Below, piece after piece: positions 1 to 8,445 of a stretch of 64,000 nucleotides of DNA (position 1 is its first letter; each line of letters starts with the position of its first letter). This stretch comes from Eubacterium sp. AF16-48. GTDB lineage: Bacteria > Bacillota > Clostridia > Lachnospirales > Lachnospiraceae. The notes under the pieces were generated by a model. The model saw only the letters and a program-made list of their open reading frames with translations, did not search any database and was not told the origin of the DNA. Position numbers and translations under genes: made by a program. The stretch is taken from NCBI RefSeq assembly GCF_003479405.1, contig NZ_QUHB01000007.1, forward strand, positions 84,889 to 148,888, in the 5' to 3' direction.

Positions 1-329
1 AAGGAATATTTATTTTTTTTAATTGTCTTAATCTGTTTGTATTTACCCCTTTTTTTCACGTAAACCTGATATCCGGTATTTTCCTGCCAGTTTTTTATAG
101 TAACCGTAACCTTCTTATTTTTTCTCTTTAAGGTAATAACCGGCTTGACGGGTTCTACATTTTCTACATAAGTGTCAGTATTTTCCGGCTGACTTGTAGC
201 TAAATTACTTTCTTCTGCATACACCACTTTTGTACTTCCTATTGATTCTGCAACACTTAATGATAAAGCTACAATCAACACTAATGATACTGCCCTTTTC
301 ATACAATTCCCCTTAATAAATTTTTTCAT
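1..329 (-). CDS. Secreted protein, N-terminal part only (runs off the window)
   Basis: The reading frame starts at an ATG with a GGAGG ribosome binding site and is open to the window edge, so only about 109 residues are visible. A second in-frame Met follows at residue 10. A hydrophobic segment (about residues 13-30) ending near VVYAEE looks like a signal peptide. It is followed by a Ser/Thr/Glu-rich linker and the start of a Lys-rich beta domain (KPVITLKRK, then TGYQVYV). The same style of FN3-like domain ends two other secreted proteins in this window (46033-47019 and 55344-56330). Function unknown; a surface or secreted protein is the safe call. Confidence 0.75.
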   Translation of the reverse strand, partial: MKKFIKGNCMKRAVSLVLIVALSLSVAESIGSTKVVYAEESNLATSQPENTDTYVENVEPVKPVITLKRKNKKVTVTIKNWQENTGYQVYVKKRGKYKQIKTIKKNKYS

Positions 330-370
330 AAAAATACCTCCGTTCTTAATTATCATCCTCTTATAATTAA

Positions 371-427
371 CAACGTATGAAACCCCATTTCGGAACAATA
401 TTTTTTGTAAATTTTTTGTTGTTTTTT
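371..427. repeat. Intergenic motif, copy 1 (shared with 29203-29255)
   Basis: On the plus strand this reads CAACGTATGAAA, then a few variable bases, CATTTCGGAACAA and a T-rich stretch with TTGTTGTTTT. A very similar string, CAACGTGTGAAA..CATTTCGGAACAA, occurs at 29203. Here it lies 42 bp upstream of a secreted-protein start codon. It could be a regulatory site or promoter element; no known consensus was recognised. Confidence 0.4.
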
Positions 428-489
428 TGTAAACAATCTATTAAATCTGTTTTTATGCTTTATTTTTGATAGTAATTATGCTTTTCCTC

Positions 490-753
490 TTATTTTTCAT
501 AAAAGTCTCTTTCATCAACTACAGGCAATCTTTTCACTTTCATATCCTCTATGAGAATAAATCGCTGATTTTGCAAAAAAATTATTAACTGGTCTATCTC
601 GCTCTCTTTCCCCTGTACTTCCATTTCAACTGTTCCATCATAAAGATTTCTAACCCATCCCGTAAGACCTAAAGCTCTTGCCTTATATACTGAATAATAT
701 CTAAAACCTACTCCCTGAACTCTTCCATAAAAAATTATATGTTTTCTAACCAT
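490..753 (-). CDS. acyP: Acylphosphatase
   Basis: Small cytoplasmic enzyme that hydrolyses carboxyl-phosphate bonds such as acetyl phosphate. The family signature GRVQGVGFR near the N-terminus carries the phosphate-binding Arg, and WVRNLYDGTVE carries the catalytic Asn. The length of about 87 residues is normal for the family. An ATG three codons upstream (762) is also open, but the AAAGGA ribosome binding site overlaps it and is spaced correctly for the ATG at 753, so the shorter start is chosen. It stands apart from obvious partners. The family call is secure. Confidence 0.93.
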   Translation of the reverse strand: MVRKHIIFYGRVQGVGFRYYSVYKARALGLTGWVRNLYDGTVEMEVQGKESEIDQLIIFLQNQRFILIEDMKVKRLPVVDERDFYEK

Positions 754-778
754 CTTATCCATCCTTTACCTATCGCTT

Positions 779-1054
779 TTATAAAACCACTACTTTTTCA
801 AGACAATTATGCTCTGCTCCGTTCTTCAAATCGGCAACAAAATCGTTTATGTCTCCCTTTAAGTATTCCTCTAATTTTTTGTTGCCATCCCACTTTTTAA
901 TTATAATCTCCTGAATATATTTATTAAAGTATTTAGTTAAATCTTCTCTTGAAAACTTAATTATGCCACTATTCAGTTTAGCATAATCTTCCTTTTTCGC
1001 CTTATTCATAAGATTTTTACCAATAAATATACATGCTAATGTATGTCGTAGCAT
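779..1054 (-). pseudogene. C-terminal remnant, possibly DUF6179-like
   Basis: A 91-residue frame with no convincing ribosome binding site overlaps the end of the DUF6323 fragment upstream. It is charged and helical (KFSREDLTKYF, EEYLKGDINDF) and ends in LEKVVVL. DUF6323 and DUF6179 proteins are, from memory, usually neighbours in Lachnospiraceae, and this tail resembles the end of DUF6179 proteins. One deletion fusing the two genes would explain the arrangement. The assignment is an inference; the truncation is supported by the lack of a start signal. Confidence 0.4.
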
Positions 1055-1311
1055 AATATTACATATATTATAAAATTATTTTGGTCAATGTAATTAGAAT
1101 CACAAAAGCAAAGGATGATTTTTGGAAGTATACTTTCTCCCAATTCCACCCTTTGCTCTTCCTTCAAAGTTTCATTTTTCGATTTTGCCAGTACCCGGGC
1201 ATCCTCCATTGAAAGGGTAAGTCCAAATTTTTCCGTATATTCGTTTACCCTAAGAATATTTTCCACCTGATACTTTTCCATTAACATTACAAGCTGGTTT
1301 TTGCTCTCCAT
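1036..1311 (-). pseudogene. DUF6323 family protein, truncated
   Basis: The first 75 or so residues match the conserved start of DUF6323 proteins: a KYQVENILRVNE-like opening, the segment LTLSMEDARVLAKSK, and LGESILPKII followed by FCDSNYIDQNNF. These proteins are normally about 160 residues. Here the frame leaves the family after NNF and ends a few residues later in YVILCYDIH, so roughly the C-terminal half is missing. The ATG at 1311 has a GAGGTG ribosome binding site. Function of the family is unknown. Call: broken gene whose remaining half may still be translated. Confidence 0.6.
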
Positions 1312-1411
1312 AAACACCTCACAATATATATTAGTTTGGTGATTATACCGCCATTTTCAGGCAAGTAACAGTCTTGAAAATTATAGATTTTTGTGATAAT
1401 GAAAAGACATA

Positions 1412-2146
1412 TTACTGTTCATGATAGCCTTTTTCATCATAAACAATGTTTTTCCCCTCCATGTCCGTGTATGAATATGTACGATTATTCCAATCCATGG
1501 TAAAAAATTTATCAAGAATTTTCTTATCCTTATTATGAAAACCTGAAACCGTTATCTTCTTATTGGTTTTGTCAATAGTTACATATTCTTCTGACATTCT
1601 GCTGTAGAACTTAACAGCATCGTCAAAGGATACATTGTCAAACATAAATCCCACCAGTGAATCTTTATCGTTATCATATAATTCTGATATCTCTTTACTT
1701 AAATTCACACTTGCAGGCGTAGGTATGTAAATATCATTTCTCACTGCACCGTTTATGACACTACAACAACAATCTGCGCAATAAACATTGTCTTTTTCTG
1801 ATTTATAAATTACATAATAATTGTTATCATTGTAAAACAACTTTGCTTCATTCTTATAATTATCTGTGTAATAATCGTAATTTCCTACAAAATCTTTGGA
1901 ATTTTCTTTTTCAAAATCATCCAGACTTTTGGTTGAATAAAATCTTGTCCAACATTCACCATAGTTTGTTTTGATTCGTTTTTCATCATTTGTCTGACAA
2001 ATTGCATATCTGTTATCTTTTCCATTCCAGTTGCTAACATACACATTTGCTTTTCCCTCACTATTAAGCCTAATTATTACCCCGGCTATTACAGCTATCA
2101 ATACTACCAACGTGCATATTATCGTTATTTTCTTATTTACCTTCAT
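1412..2146 (-). CDS. Membrane-anchored extracytoplasmic protein of unknown function
   Basis: A 244-residue protein with one N-terminal membrane segment (about residues 7-27, IICTLVVLIAVIAGVII) and no lipobox. The outside part is rich in Asn, Asp, Lys and Tyr and has a cysteine cluster, YCADCCCS, around residue 125 that could bind metal or form disulfides. It ends in a Tyr-rich stretch (RTYSYTDMEGKN). The upstream GAGGGAGG is a good ribosome binding site. No known domain is recognised. The next gene upstream (2300-2893) is also a single-pass anchored protein of similar style, so the two may be functionally linked. Confidence 0.7.
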   Translation of the reverse strand: MKVNKKITIICTLVVLIAVIAGVIIRLNSEGKANVYVSNWNGKDNRYAICQTNDEKRIKTNYGECWTRFYSTKSLDDFEKENSKDFVGNYDYYTDNYKNEAKLFYNDNNYYVIYKSEKDNVYCADCCCSVINGAVRNDIYIPTPASVNLSKEISELYDNDKDSLVGFMFDNVSFDDAVKFYSRMSEEYVTIDKTNKKITVSGFHNKDKKILDKFFTMDWNNRTYSYTDMEGKNIVYDEKGYHEQ

Positions 2147-2299
2147 CTTTCCTCCCTCGAATTTTTCATTTTTGCCTTTCTGTTATTTGTTTTTGTATAA
2201 AAACACTTTTATTTATTATTTGTATGATACCTTAATATGCACATATTGTCAATTTTAATATGAGAATCGAATTTACCCGGTTCATTTTCCATATACCTA

Positions 2300-2893
2300 T
2301 CAATTAATTACAAATTCGGCAGCAATCTTGCTTTCATGGGAAGTAGAAGAATCATTACTTATAACATTTCTGTCCCACAAATAAACTTCCTTTGGTTCAC
2401 TAACATCAGTTCCTTCTATGTTATAGGAATAATAGATAAACATCTTGTTCTTATGTTTTATAAATCCGCCATCTTCACCTATGGTACCGGTTCCCATATC
2501 CGGACTGACAAAAAACTCAAACCGTCCATATCCATCCTGTTCTTCACAAAAGGTTTGTTGATTTTTCGGAGATTCGTTTGTAAAAACTTTTCTCATATCT
2601 GTGTCTTTTAAAGTCAATTCAAATTTGAAATAACCCTTATGATTTTTTGTATCTATGGCAGATTCTAATAATTTTATTTTGTATCCGTCTATTGAGCTAA
2701 CATTATCTGAATATGTATGAGTTGCAAGATTTTGGGATTTTATATTAAAAAATTCGTCTAAGGTCTTTTCCCTATTAACAATATTATCTTCTACCACGCC
2801 GACTACCGTGTCGTCAGTAATTATATAAAAAATAATATTTGCTGCAAAAATAACGATTAGCAATGTAAATATAATAATCAATGCTTTCTTCAT
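2300..2893 (-). CDS. Membrane-anchored protein of unknown function
   Basis: About 197 residues beginning MKKALIIIFTLLIVIFAAN, a single membrane anchor or uncleaved signal. The remainder is a predicted extracellular beta-rich domain (GYFKFELTLKD, then GRFEFFVSPDMGTG and MFIYYSYNIEGTDVS), which gives the look of an Ig-like or DUF4179-type fold, though no family is assigned. An upstream TTG at 2911 is in frame, but GAAAGGA is correctly spaced for the ATG at 2893. It has the same orientation and anchor style as its downstream neighbour at 1412-2146. Confidence 0.65.
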   Translation of the reverse strand: MKKALIIIFTLLIVIFAANIIFYIITDDTVVGVVEDNIVNREKTLDEFFNIKSQNLATHTYSDNVSSIDGYKIKLLESAIDTKNHKGYFKFELTLKDTDMRKVFTNESPKNQQTFCEEQDGYGRFEFFVSPDMGTGTIGEDGGFIKHKNKMFIYYSYNIEGTDVSEPKEVYLWDRNVISNDSSTSHESKIAAEFVIN

Positions 2894-3008
2894 GGATTTT
2901 ATTCCTTTCAAACTGATAAGTATTTTCTAACTTATATGATTATAGCATTTATTCGGCTTTACATTAGTTAATCGTTACTTAATTATTTTAATTTGTTGAT
3001 TAATTTAA

Positions 3009-4559
3009 TTAACTTAGCTCTCCCTGTTTTAAAAACTTAATGGTAAATCCCCCATACACCACAATTCCAATTACAACTTCTGCTACCAGTAAAAACAGAC
3101 TTCTTATATTCGTATTTCTTACCAATACTTTAAATATTATAATAGCAATTCCCATTATGAAAGTTCCTACCAAAGGCTTTAAAATGGCATTTTCCCAGTG
3201 GATTTGTGGCGATATTTTTTTCTTAATAAATACTGCATTTAAAATCAATATAAGCAGTGGAAAAATAATATCTCCAATAAGTAATCCGTAGGCTCTCAAA
3301 TCCGTATATTTAATCATAAATACAACCAACACGATATGTACACCCAAGGATATTCCACTGTTCATTACAGGTACCTTAAAATAATTACATCCCTGAAGTA
3401 TTGACGTTGAAATAGTTGAGAATGAATATAAAACTGCCGATATACTACCATACAATAACAGATTTGCAGCCAAATTATGTAAACTTCTCAGATTTGGAAA
3501 AAGCACTCTCATTATTTCATCAGAACATAATGTAAGACCTGCTGCTGCCGGCAATACTACCATGCCTGTCATTTTAATAAGTTGAGCTATATTATGATTA
3601 ATTTTCAACTTATTTTTCGTGGAAAATGCCGTAGTCAGTTTAGGAATAACGGAAACACCAAATGCTGTAGCCATTCCAATTGGCAAATTTATCATTTGGG
3701 TATATTGCGTATTAAAAACACCCTGCAAATCAGTGATATACGTTTCCTTAAAACCCTTTAAGCTCATAATATCAGCGAAAAGATAATCATCCACCGTATA
3801 TCCTATCTGGTAAATTGTCTGACTTAATATTATTGGAATCATAAGGGATAATAATGACGCAAATATTTCTTTTACCTCAGTATAGGATATGGACATTCTG
3901 ATTTTGTTTCCGGAATTATTTTTATAATAAATTATCATTACGCAAACAAGTGCCGCCATTGCCCCTGCACATGTTCCCATGGTTCCACCCATTGCTCTCA
4001 ATGCAGCTTCATTATTGCTCCCAATAATCAAAACTGTAATTTGTCCGGCAGCAATGATGCTTACTACTGCATTAATTATCTGCTCAATAATCTGTGACAG
4101 TGCAGTTGGTACCATATTCCCATATCCTTGGAAGTAACCTCTAAAGCATCCCAAAACTGAAACGATAAACGTAGTAGGTGCCAAAACCTTCAATGGCATT
4201 TCCAATCCTGTTTTGTTATACACTCCTGCCAGCCCATCCGCTCCAAAATATAATCCCATTGCAGCCAATGCTCCAACGATAACTGAAACCAGCATTGCCA
4301 CCCTGAAAACTTTAATTGAATCTTCTTTACTTCCTACTGCTGCCTTTTCAGATACCAGTTTTGAAACGGAAATCGGCATACTGTAGGAAGACAGTGTTAG
4401 AACAATTCCATAGATTCCAAATGCCACAGAATATATACCATTTCCCGTATTCCCCAATATATTTGCCATAGGTATTCTGTAAACAAATCCTATTATTTTT
4501 GTAGTAAGCCCGGCAGATGCCAATATACCTGCCTGAATTGCTAATGATTTTTCTTTCAT
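3009..4559 (-). CDS. SpoVB/MurJ-like MOP-superfamily flippase
   Basis: A 516-residue polytopic membrane protein (about 14 segments) of the multidrug/oligosaccharidyl-lipid/polysaccharide exporter superfamily, polysaccharide-synthase branch. The start SLAIQAGILASAGLTTKIIGFVYRIP, with Arg in the first re-entrant segment, is typical of SpoVB/YtgP/YkvU proteins. These are thought to flip lipid-linked cell-wall precursors, either general or spore-cortex. AAGGAA upstream supports the ATG at 4559. It stands as a single gene. Whether it serves vegetative or spore wall synthesis cannot be read from the sequence. Confidence 0.85.
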   Translation of the reverse strand: MKEKSLAIQAGILASAGLTTKIIGFVYRIPMANILGNTGNGIYSVAFGIYGIVLTLSSYSMPISVSKLVSEKAAVGSKEDSIKVFRVAMLVSVIVGALAAMGLYFGADGLAGVYNKTGLEMPLKVLAPTTFIVSVLGCFRGYFQGYGNMVPTALSQIIEQIINAVVSIIAAGQITVLIIGSNNEAALRAMGGTMGTCAGAMAALVCVMIIYYKNNSGNKIRMSISYTEVKEIFASLLSLMIPIILSQTIYQIGYTVDDYLFADIMSLKGFKETYITDLQGVFNTQYTQMINLPIGMATAFGVSVIPKLTTAFSTKNKLKINHNIAQLIKMTGMVVLPAAAGLTLCSDEIMRVLFPNLRSLHNLAANLLLYGSISAVLYSFSTISTSILQGCNYFKVPVMNSGISLGVHIVLVVFMIKYTDLRAYGLLIGDIIFPLLILILNAVFIKKKISPQIHWENAILKPLVGTFIMGIAIIIFKVLVRNTNIRSLFLLVAEVVIGIVVYGGFTIKFLKQGELS

Positions 4560-4713
4560 ATTAAGTATTTCCTTAAAATTCGTATTTCCTGTAAAATTGC
4601 CTGTGCTAATAAATCATTTTAACACATATCGTATAATTTTAATATATTCCATTCTATATACAACAAGGAAGCATCCGTCACCAATGCTTCCCTGTTACCT
4701 CTGTCAATTTTCA

Positions 4714-5064
4714 CTACTTCAAATAAGCTGATTTCATATAACCGACAGTTCCCCTGTATCTGACTTTTGCATATTTCCCTTTTACAAACATTACTTCCAC
4801 CTTTTTGCCATTTGGCACTTTCCTAATGGCTCTTGTCTTGGTTCGATTCCATATTCGTAATTCCTTTCCATTGCTAACTTTAACTGTCCATGATTTTCTA
4901 AAAGTATCATAATCCCTATATTTCTTTTTTAAATACAGCGGAGTGTCTCCCCATTCTCCCAAATAAAAATGTGGAATATCCACCGGGCTGGTCCAATCAC
5001 CTCCCCAGGATAATCCCACACTTTTAGTTTTCGCAATTTTTGGGATTTTTTTAATTTTATTTTT
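4714..5064 (-). pseudogene. M15 peptidase C-terminal remnant fused to an SH3-like tail
   Basis: The frame is open from just after a stop codon at 5065-5067. It contains VGLSWGGDWTSPVDIPHF, the end of an M15-family (VanY/CwlK-like D,L- or L,D-peptidase) active site including the last zinc-ligand His. An SH3b-like tail follows (KVEVMFVKGKYAKVRYRGTVGYMKSAYLK). The first two zinc ligands (HxxxxxxD) and about 150 upstream residues are absent. The only candidate start is a GTG at 5019 without a ribosome binding site. A 5'-truncated wall hydrolase gene, unlikely to be active. Confidence 0.75.
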
Positions 5065-5196
5065 CTAAAATGCCAAATCCTTTGCCTGAATTTTATCTTC
5101 TTCACATACTCTGCGAATTACCCTGCAAGGATTTCCGGCAGCCACTACCATTGATGGAACATCCTTCGTCACAACACTTCCTTTGATTACTTCCTT
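5065..5196 (-). pseudogene. Maltose/galactoside O-acetyltransferase C-terminal remnant
   Basis: Minus-strand translation gives EVIKGSVVTKDVPSMVVAAG, then NPCRVIRRV and a charged tail ending KDLAF and stop. This is the unmistakable last turn of a left-handed beta-helix acetyltransferase (MAT/GAT family) with its NPxRVIR motif. Everything upstream is missing: the frame abuts the stop codon of the small membrane ORF at 5195. It lies directly head-to-tail with the M15 peptidase remnant, so two unrelated gene ends are stacked here. Confidence 0.75.
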
Positions 5197-5377
5197 ACCT
5201 CATAAAAAAGCCCAAACATAATAGCATTACCCATGAAATAATTGCCATAAAAATACCTATTAAGCACAAGGTAATCAAAAGCCACGGTGCTATTTTTTGT
5301 CTATTATATATACTTGATACAATAATGATTATTCCTATAATAATCATTATTACAAATAAAATCATATAACCTTCCAT
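5195..5377 (-). CDS. Small two-helix membrane protein
   Basis: A 60-residue hydrophobic protein with two predicted membrane segments (residues 5-22 and 31-55) separated by a short basic loop, YNRQK. An AAGGGATGAG upstream could serve as a ribosome binding site. No family recognised. The downstream gene remnants show this locus has been rearranged, and its own C-terminus (GFFMR) may have been created by the junction. Confidence 0.45.
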   Translation of the reverse strand: MEGYMILFVIMIIIGIIIIVSSIYNRQKIAPWLLITLCLIGIFMAIISWVMLLCLGFFMR

Positions 5378-5407
5378 TGTTTTCTCATCCCTTTATCCCA
5401 ATCCATA

Positions 5408-5446
5408 ATTTATCTCCTAAATTATATTGTATTTTAGGAGATAAAT
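5408..5446. repeat. Inverted repeat with 14-bp perfect arms
   Basis: ATTTATCTCCTAAA and its exact complement are separated by 11 nt, between the MATE gene and the small membrane ORF. No T-run follows on the minus strand, so it is not a clear terminator. It may be an operator for the ORF starting at 5377 or the processed end of the MATE transcript. Confidence 0.55.
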
Positions 5447-5515
5447 CAATATTTAGGATATAAAATCCCTATTTATATAGTATTTCTTCTTTAAACCAGT
5501 GTATTCTTACAAATC

Positions 5516-6883
5516 TTAACTTAAACTTTCCACTTCCCTCTTTTCTATCCTTTTCAAAAATGCATATCCCACCAGACAGGCTATAATCTCTGTTATTGGA
5601 AACGCCCACCAAATCAGCGAAACTCCCATATGACCATTTCTTACGGCAACAGAAAAAATTCCTGCCAAAGGTAATATAATAACCATTTGTCTAAGCAGAG
5701 AAATTACAAGGGATGCTATACCGCCCTCTAATGCCTGATAAATTCCCTGATATGCTATGTTGATTCCGGCAAAAATAAAGCTAATTGAAATAATCCTCAT
5801 TGCACTGATAAAATACTCCCTTGACTGTCCTGCATTAAACAATGTTGCAAACGCCCCCGGAAATATTTCCGTAATAAGTATTCCTAAAATCATCAAGATT
5901 CCCGTATATATAAGACCGTATTTTATCCCTGCCTTGATTCGCTTTTTATTTCCCATTCCATAGGCAAAAGCTATAATCGGCGTAATTGCATCTCGTAGTC
6001 CGAATGCAAGGAACAACACGAACTGCTGCACTTTATAGAACAGACCATACGCAGTCTGTGCCGAAGGACTGAACTTCAAAATCAGATTCATCACATAAAC
6101 CATAATAGACATAAGTGCCTGCGCAATAATTGCCGGAAGTCCGATTGCGTATATTTCCTTTATAATTCTTCTCTCCGGTTTCATATACTTTACACCATGT
6201 TCAAACTCTTTATTTAGTTTTATATGGAAAGTAAATAACAAAGCTGTTGACGCTATCTGTCCGATTATAGTTGCATATGCAGCTCCCTCTACCCCCATTT
6301 TAGGAACAGGTCCTATACCATATATCATAATGGGATCTAAGATAATATTTACCACGGCACCTACAATCTGACCAATGGTAGAATAGAGAGAACGTCCTGT
6401 TGCCTGTAGCAGTTTTTCAAACAATGAAAAGAATATAATGCCAAAAGAAAACACGCAACATATCCTCAAATAACCTGTTCCCATGGATATAACTTCCTTA
6501 TCAACTGTCTGGGATAAAATGTAAGTCCTTACCCCAACTACTCCAAATAATAAACACACCACATAGATGATTACCCCTAAAAACAAACTGTTTCCTGCAA
6601 CCTTTGCGGCTTTTTTGTTGTTACCCTGTCCCAAGGTTCTAGCGAGCAGTGCATTGGTTCCCACACCTGTTCCAATTCCAATTGCCACCATTAACATCTG
6701 AACCGGAAATACCAGTGTAAGTGCATTTAATGCTGCTTCACTTCCCTCTTTCATATTTCCAACAAAAGCACTATCCACAATATTATAGACTGCCTGCAAT
6801 GCCATAGACAAAATCATTGGTATTCCCATTTCAACCATAAGCTTATTTACCGGCATTTCTTTCATTTTATTACCTGTAGCCAT
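5516..6883 (-). CDS. MATE family efflux transporter (MepA-like)
   Basis: A 455-residue, 12-segment Na+- or H+-coupled exporter of cationic compounds. The N-terminal MATE repeat begins [20 protein letters not shown] and carries [11 protein letters not shown]. The mirrored second half has a region of the type [11 protein letters not shown], then [22 protein letters not shown] upstream is a strong ribosome binding site. The leader (6905-7044) looks like a guanidine-IV riboswitch with its terminator. That class is known to control mepA-type MATE genes, suggesting guanidinium or a similar cation as substrate or signal. The gene is complete, unlike the MATE debris just upstream. Confidence 0.9.
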   Translation of the reverse strand: MATGNKMKEMPVNKLMVEMGIPMILSMALQAVYNIVDSAFVGNMKEGSEAALNALTLVFPVQMLMVAIGIGTGVGTNALLARTLGQGNNKKAAKVAGNSLFLGVIIYVVCLLFGVVGVRTYILSQTVDKEVISMGTGYLRICCVFSFGIIFFSLFEKLLQATGRSLYSTIGQIVGAVVNIILDPIMIYGIGPVPKMGVEGAAYATIIGQIASTALLFTFHIKLNKEFEHGVKYMKPERRIIKEIYAIGLPAIIAQALMSIMVYVMNLILKFSPSAQTAYGLFYKVQQFVLFLAFGLRDAITPIIAFAYGMGNKKRIKAGIKYGLIYTGILMILGILITEIFPGAFATLFNAGQSREYFISAMRIISISFIFAGINIAYQGIYQALEGGIASLVISLLRQMVIILPLAGIFSVAVRNGHMGVSLIWWAFPITEIIACLVGYAFLKRIEKREVESLS

Positions 6884-6904
6884 CTTAATTTAACCCTCCT
6901 TTTT

Positions 6905-7044
6905 TTCCGTAAAAAAAGTGTGTGCCTTTTTCATAAGCTGGACTTACGCTGATAGGCTACACACTTTTTAATTACACTATATATATTTTAAAACAAAAAA
7001 GAGTAGCAAAAACTGGATTTACGCTAGTCTGCTACTCGTTCGAT
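6905..7044 (-). ncRNA. Candidate guanidine-IV (mepA motif) riboswitch with terminator
   Basis: The transcript leader of the MATE gene folds into two hairpins. The first (7001-7037) has stem GAGTAGC/GCTACTC. The second (6918-6964) has stem GTGTGTAGCC/GGCACACAC and is followed by seven Ts, so it is an intrinsic terminator. Both loops carry the same string, AGCGTAA[A/G]TCCAG. Two hairpins with matching loops, the second acting as terminator ahead of a MATE gene, is the published architecture of the guanidine-IV (mepA) class, an ON switch. The call rests on architecture and context; no covariance-model score was available. Confidence 0.6.
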
Positions 7045-7049
7045 ACGAT

Positions 7050-7078
7050 ATTATATTTCTGATTTTAAAAAAAGTCAA
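7050..7078 (-). promoter_or_regulatory. SigA-type promoter for the MATE gene and its leader
   Basis: TTGACT and TATAAT are separated by 17 bp on the minus strand. The predicted start, about 7043, is just before the first leader hairpin, which supports a leader RNA beginning there. Confidence 0.8.
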
Positions 7079-7330
7079 ACAAATTTCTAAGAGGCACTTG
7101 CTTTCTATTACCATTTTTTGTGTATTTGCTATTTGTCTTTTATATTCTAAATTTCTTGTTTCTCTCATAACAACCCTTCTTTGTCTTGTCATATTATATT
7201 CTTTTAAAAGCAAAAATCAAACGTATTTTTTTACGTTTGATTTTCGTTTGCTTTTTAGACATATTTTTTGTTTTACGTTTGGATTCCATGTGCATTTTTT
7301 TCATAAATACAATAATTCCCACAGCTAATC

Positions 7331-7567
7331 CTACACCATTCCCGTAAACATGGACTTTCTTGCTCTGTGGTGCTTTCCGGCACCTACATTTTGAGATACA
7401 AATGATGCCATGGACTGCATAAGGGCACTTGGAACCAACATTGCAAAATTGACTATCTTGCAAGCCACCCCATATCCTGACGAAGCCTCCAATCCCAGTT
7501 TATTCACAAAGGCGCACAGTGCCAAAAATGACATCTGGGTTAAAAATTCCTGAAGTGCCAATGGCAA
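7331..7567 (-). pseudogene. MATE transporter fragment (middle/second half)
   Basis: About 75 residues match the centre of a MATE exporter: LTQMSFLALCAFVNKLGLEAS, then GYGVACKIVNFAMLVPSALMQSM and SFVSQNVGAGKHHRARKSM, the last being the typical AQNxGA-K--RA signature. There is no N-terminal half upstream and no ribosome binding site, and the frame ends after about 78 residues. It is a remnant of a different MATE gene from the intact one at 5516-6883. Confidence 0.75.
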
Positions 7568-7612
7568 TCTTACTTTAATAAATCTTCTGCATTGCCTATT
7601 TAATCTGAAATC

Positions 7613-7886
7613 ATGCCTGCTATGGCAGCTATGCTAATGGTACTTGTATATAATCTCGTCGATACCTTTTTTATTGGTCAGACACATAACGCTTTACTGG
7701 TTGCCACAGTATCTCTTGCGACACCGGTATATCTGATTTTTATGTCCATCGGAACTTTGTTTGGAATAGGCGGGACTTCTGTAATTTCCAGGGCATTAGG
7801 AGAAGGCAAGAAAGAAAAAGCAAGAAAATACTGTGCGTTTTGTTTTTGTGGATGTGTATTTGTAGGTATTCTGTTGGCAGCATCAA
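7613..7886 (+). pseudogene. MATE transporter N-terminal fragment, opposite strand
   Basis: Plus-strand frame with the N-terminal MATE signature: VYNLVDTFFIGQ, a VSLATPVYLIFMSIGTLFGI-like membrane segment, then GTSVISRALGEGKKEKARKY. Similarity stops at about position 7886 after VGILLAA, and the frame continues into unrelated sequence (SIPPPTMPF). It faces away from the other MATE fragment at 7331-7567. Evidence of rearrangement; not a functional gene. Confidence 0.75.
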
Positions 7887-8025
7887 TTCCACCACCAACC
7901 ATGCCTTTTAAGGAAGTCTTTTCAAGACAGTCTCCCCAGCCTTGCAGACCATTGTAGGCTTTTTCAAATGCACTTTTATCATTCTCACTATAATCTTTTA
8001 AGAAGAAATCTGGTCTTGAGATCAA
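7887..8025 (-). pseudogene. Unidentified coding fragment (possibly flavodoxin-like)
   Basis: A minus-strand frame contains FLKDYSENDKSAFEKAYN, then GWGDCLEKTSLKGMVGGGID, which reads like the C-terminal part of a flavodoxin/NADPH-FMN-reductase-type protein. It stops exactly where the plus-strand MATE fragment begins to lose similarity. The family assignment is a guess; that it is a coding remnant is more secure. Confidence 0.3.
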
Positions 8026-8048
8026 AGATATAAAGCAATTTTTTTATA

Positions 8049-8282
8049 TGGGTATCTGAAGGCAGCTCCAGCTATGAAAAAAGGAAAGAAATATTTGAAG
8101 CCAGAAAATCAGCTGTTGAAACTGAAATCCAGGAACTTCAAAAGACTCTCTCCCTCTTAAACTTCAAGTGCCGGTATTACGAAACTGCACAGAAAGATGG
8201 TAACGAAGATACTATAAATGCCCTGTTGCCTGATAAACTTCCTGAAAACATTCAAAAACTATTTAACAAAGGACATGAATGA
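8049..8282 (+). pseudogene. MerR-family regulator, C-terminal fragment
   Basis: The plus-strand frame has no start codon context. It encodes YEKRKEIFEARKSAVETEI, then QELQKTLSLLNFKCRYYETA, the long dimerisation helix and tail typical of MerR regulators (ERxxLL..R..VE.QI.EL....L..K..YYE). The DNA-binding N-terminal half is missing here, but a MerR N-terminal piece lies 2.2 kb away on the opposite strand (10435-10530). Confidence 0.7.
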
Positions 8283-8309
8283 TTTTTGTTATCTTCATCA
8301 AACTGAATT

Positions 8310-8405
8310 TTACTTTGTAACTATAACCTTCCCTTCATCCTTAAGTCCACTTCCGTTTCTAAATATAACTTCAAATCTTTCTTTGCTATGTTTACTCTTC
8401 TTTTC
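8310..8405 (-). pseudogene. Short coding remnant (KERFEVIF motif)
   Basis: Between two in-frame stops the minus strand reads EKKSKHSKERFEVIFRNGSG, then LKDEGKVIVTK. This resembles the first strands of small DUF6440-like proteins, but it lacks a start and ends after 31 residues. Low-confidence remnant within the rearranged region. Confidence 0.25.
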
Positions 8406-8445
8406 TCAAGTGTTAAATTCCGATTTGTATATCACGTATATTTCC

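Noticed and set aside
7019-7213. 64-codon minus-strand frame upstream of the MATE leader
   Set aside because: Its end runs through the promoter and first riboswitch hairpin and it lacks a clear ribosome binding site. At most a remnant; not annotated as a gene.
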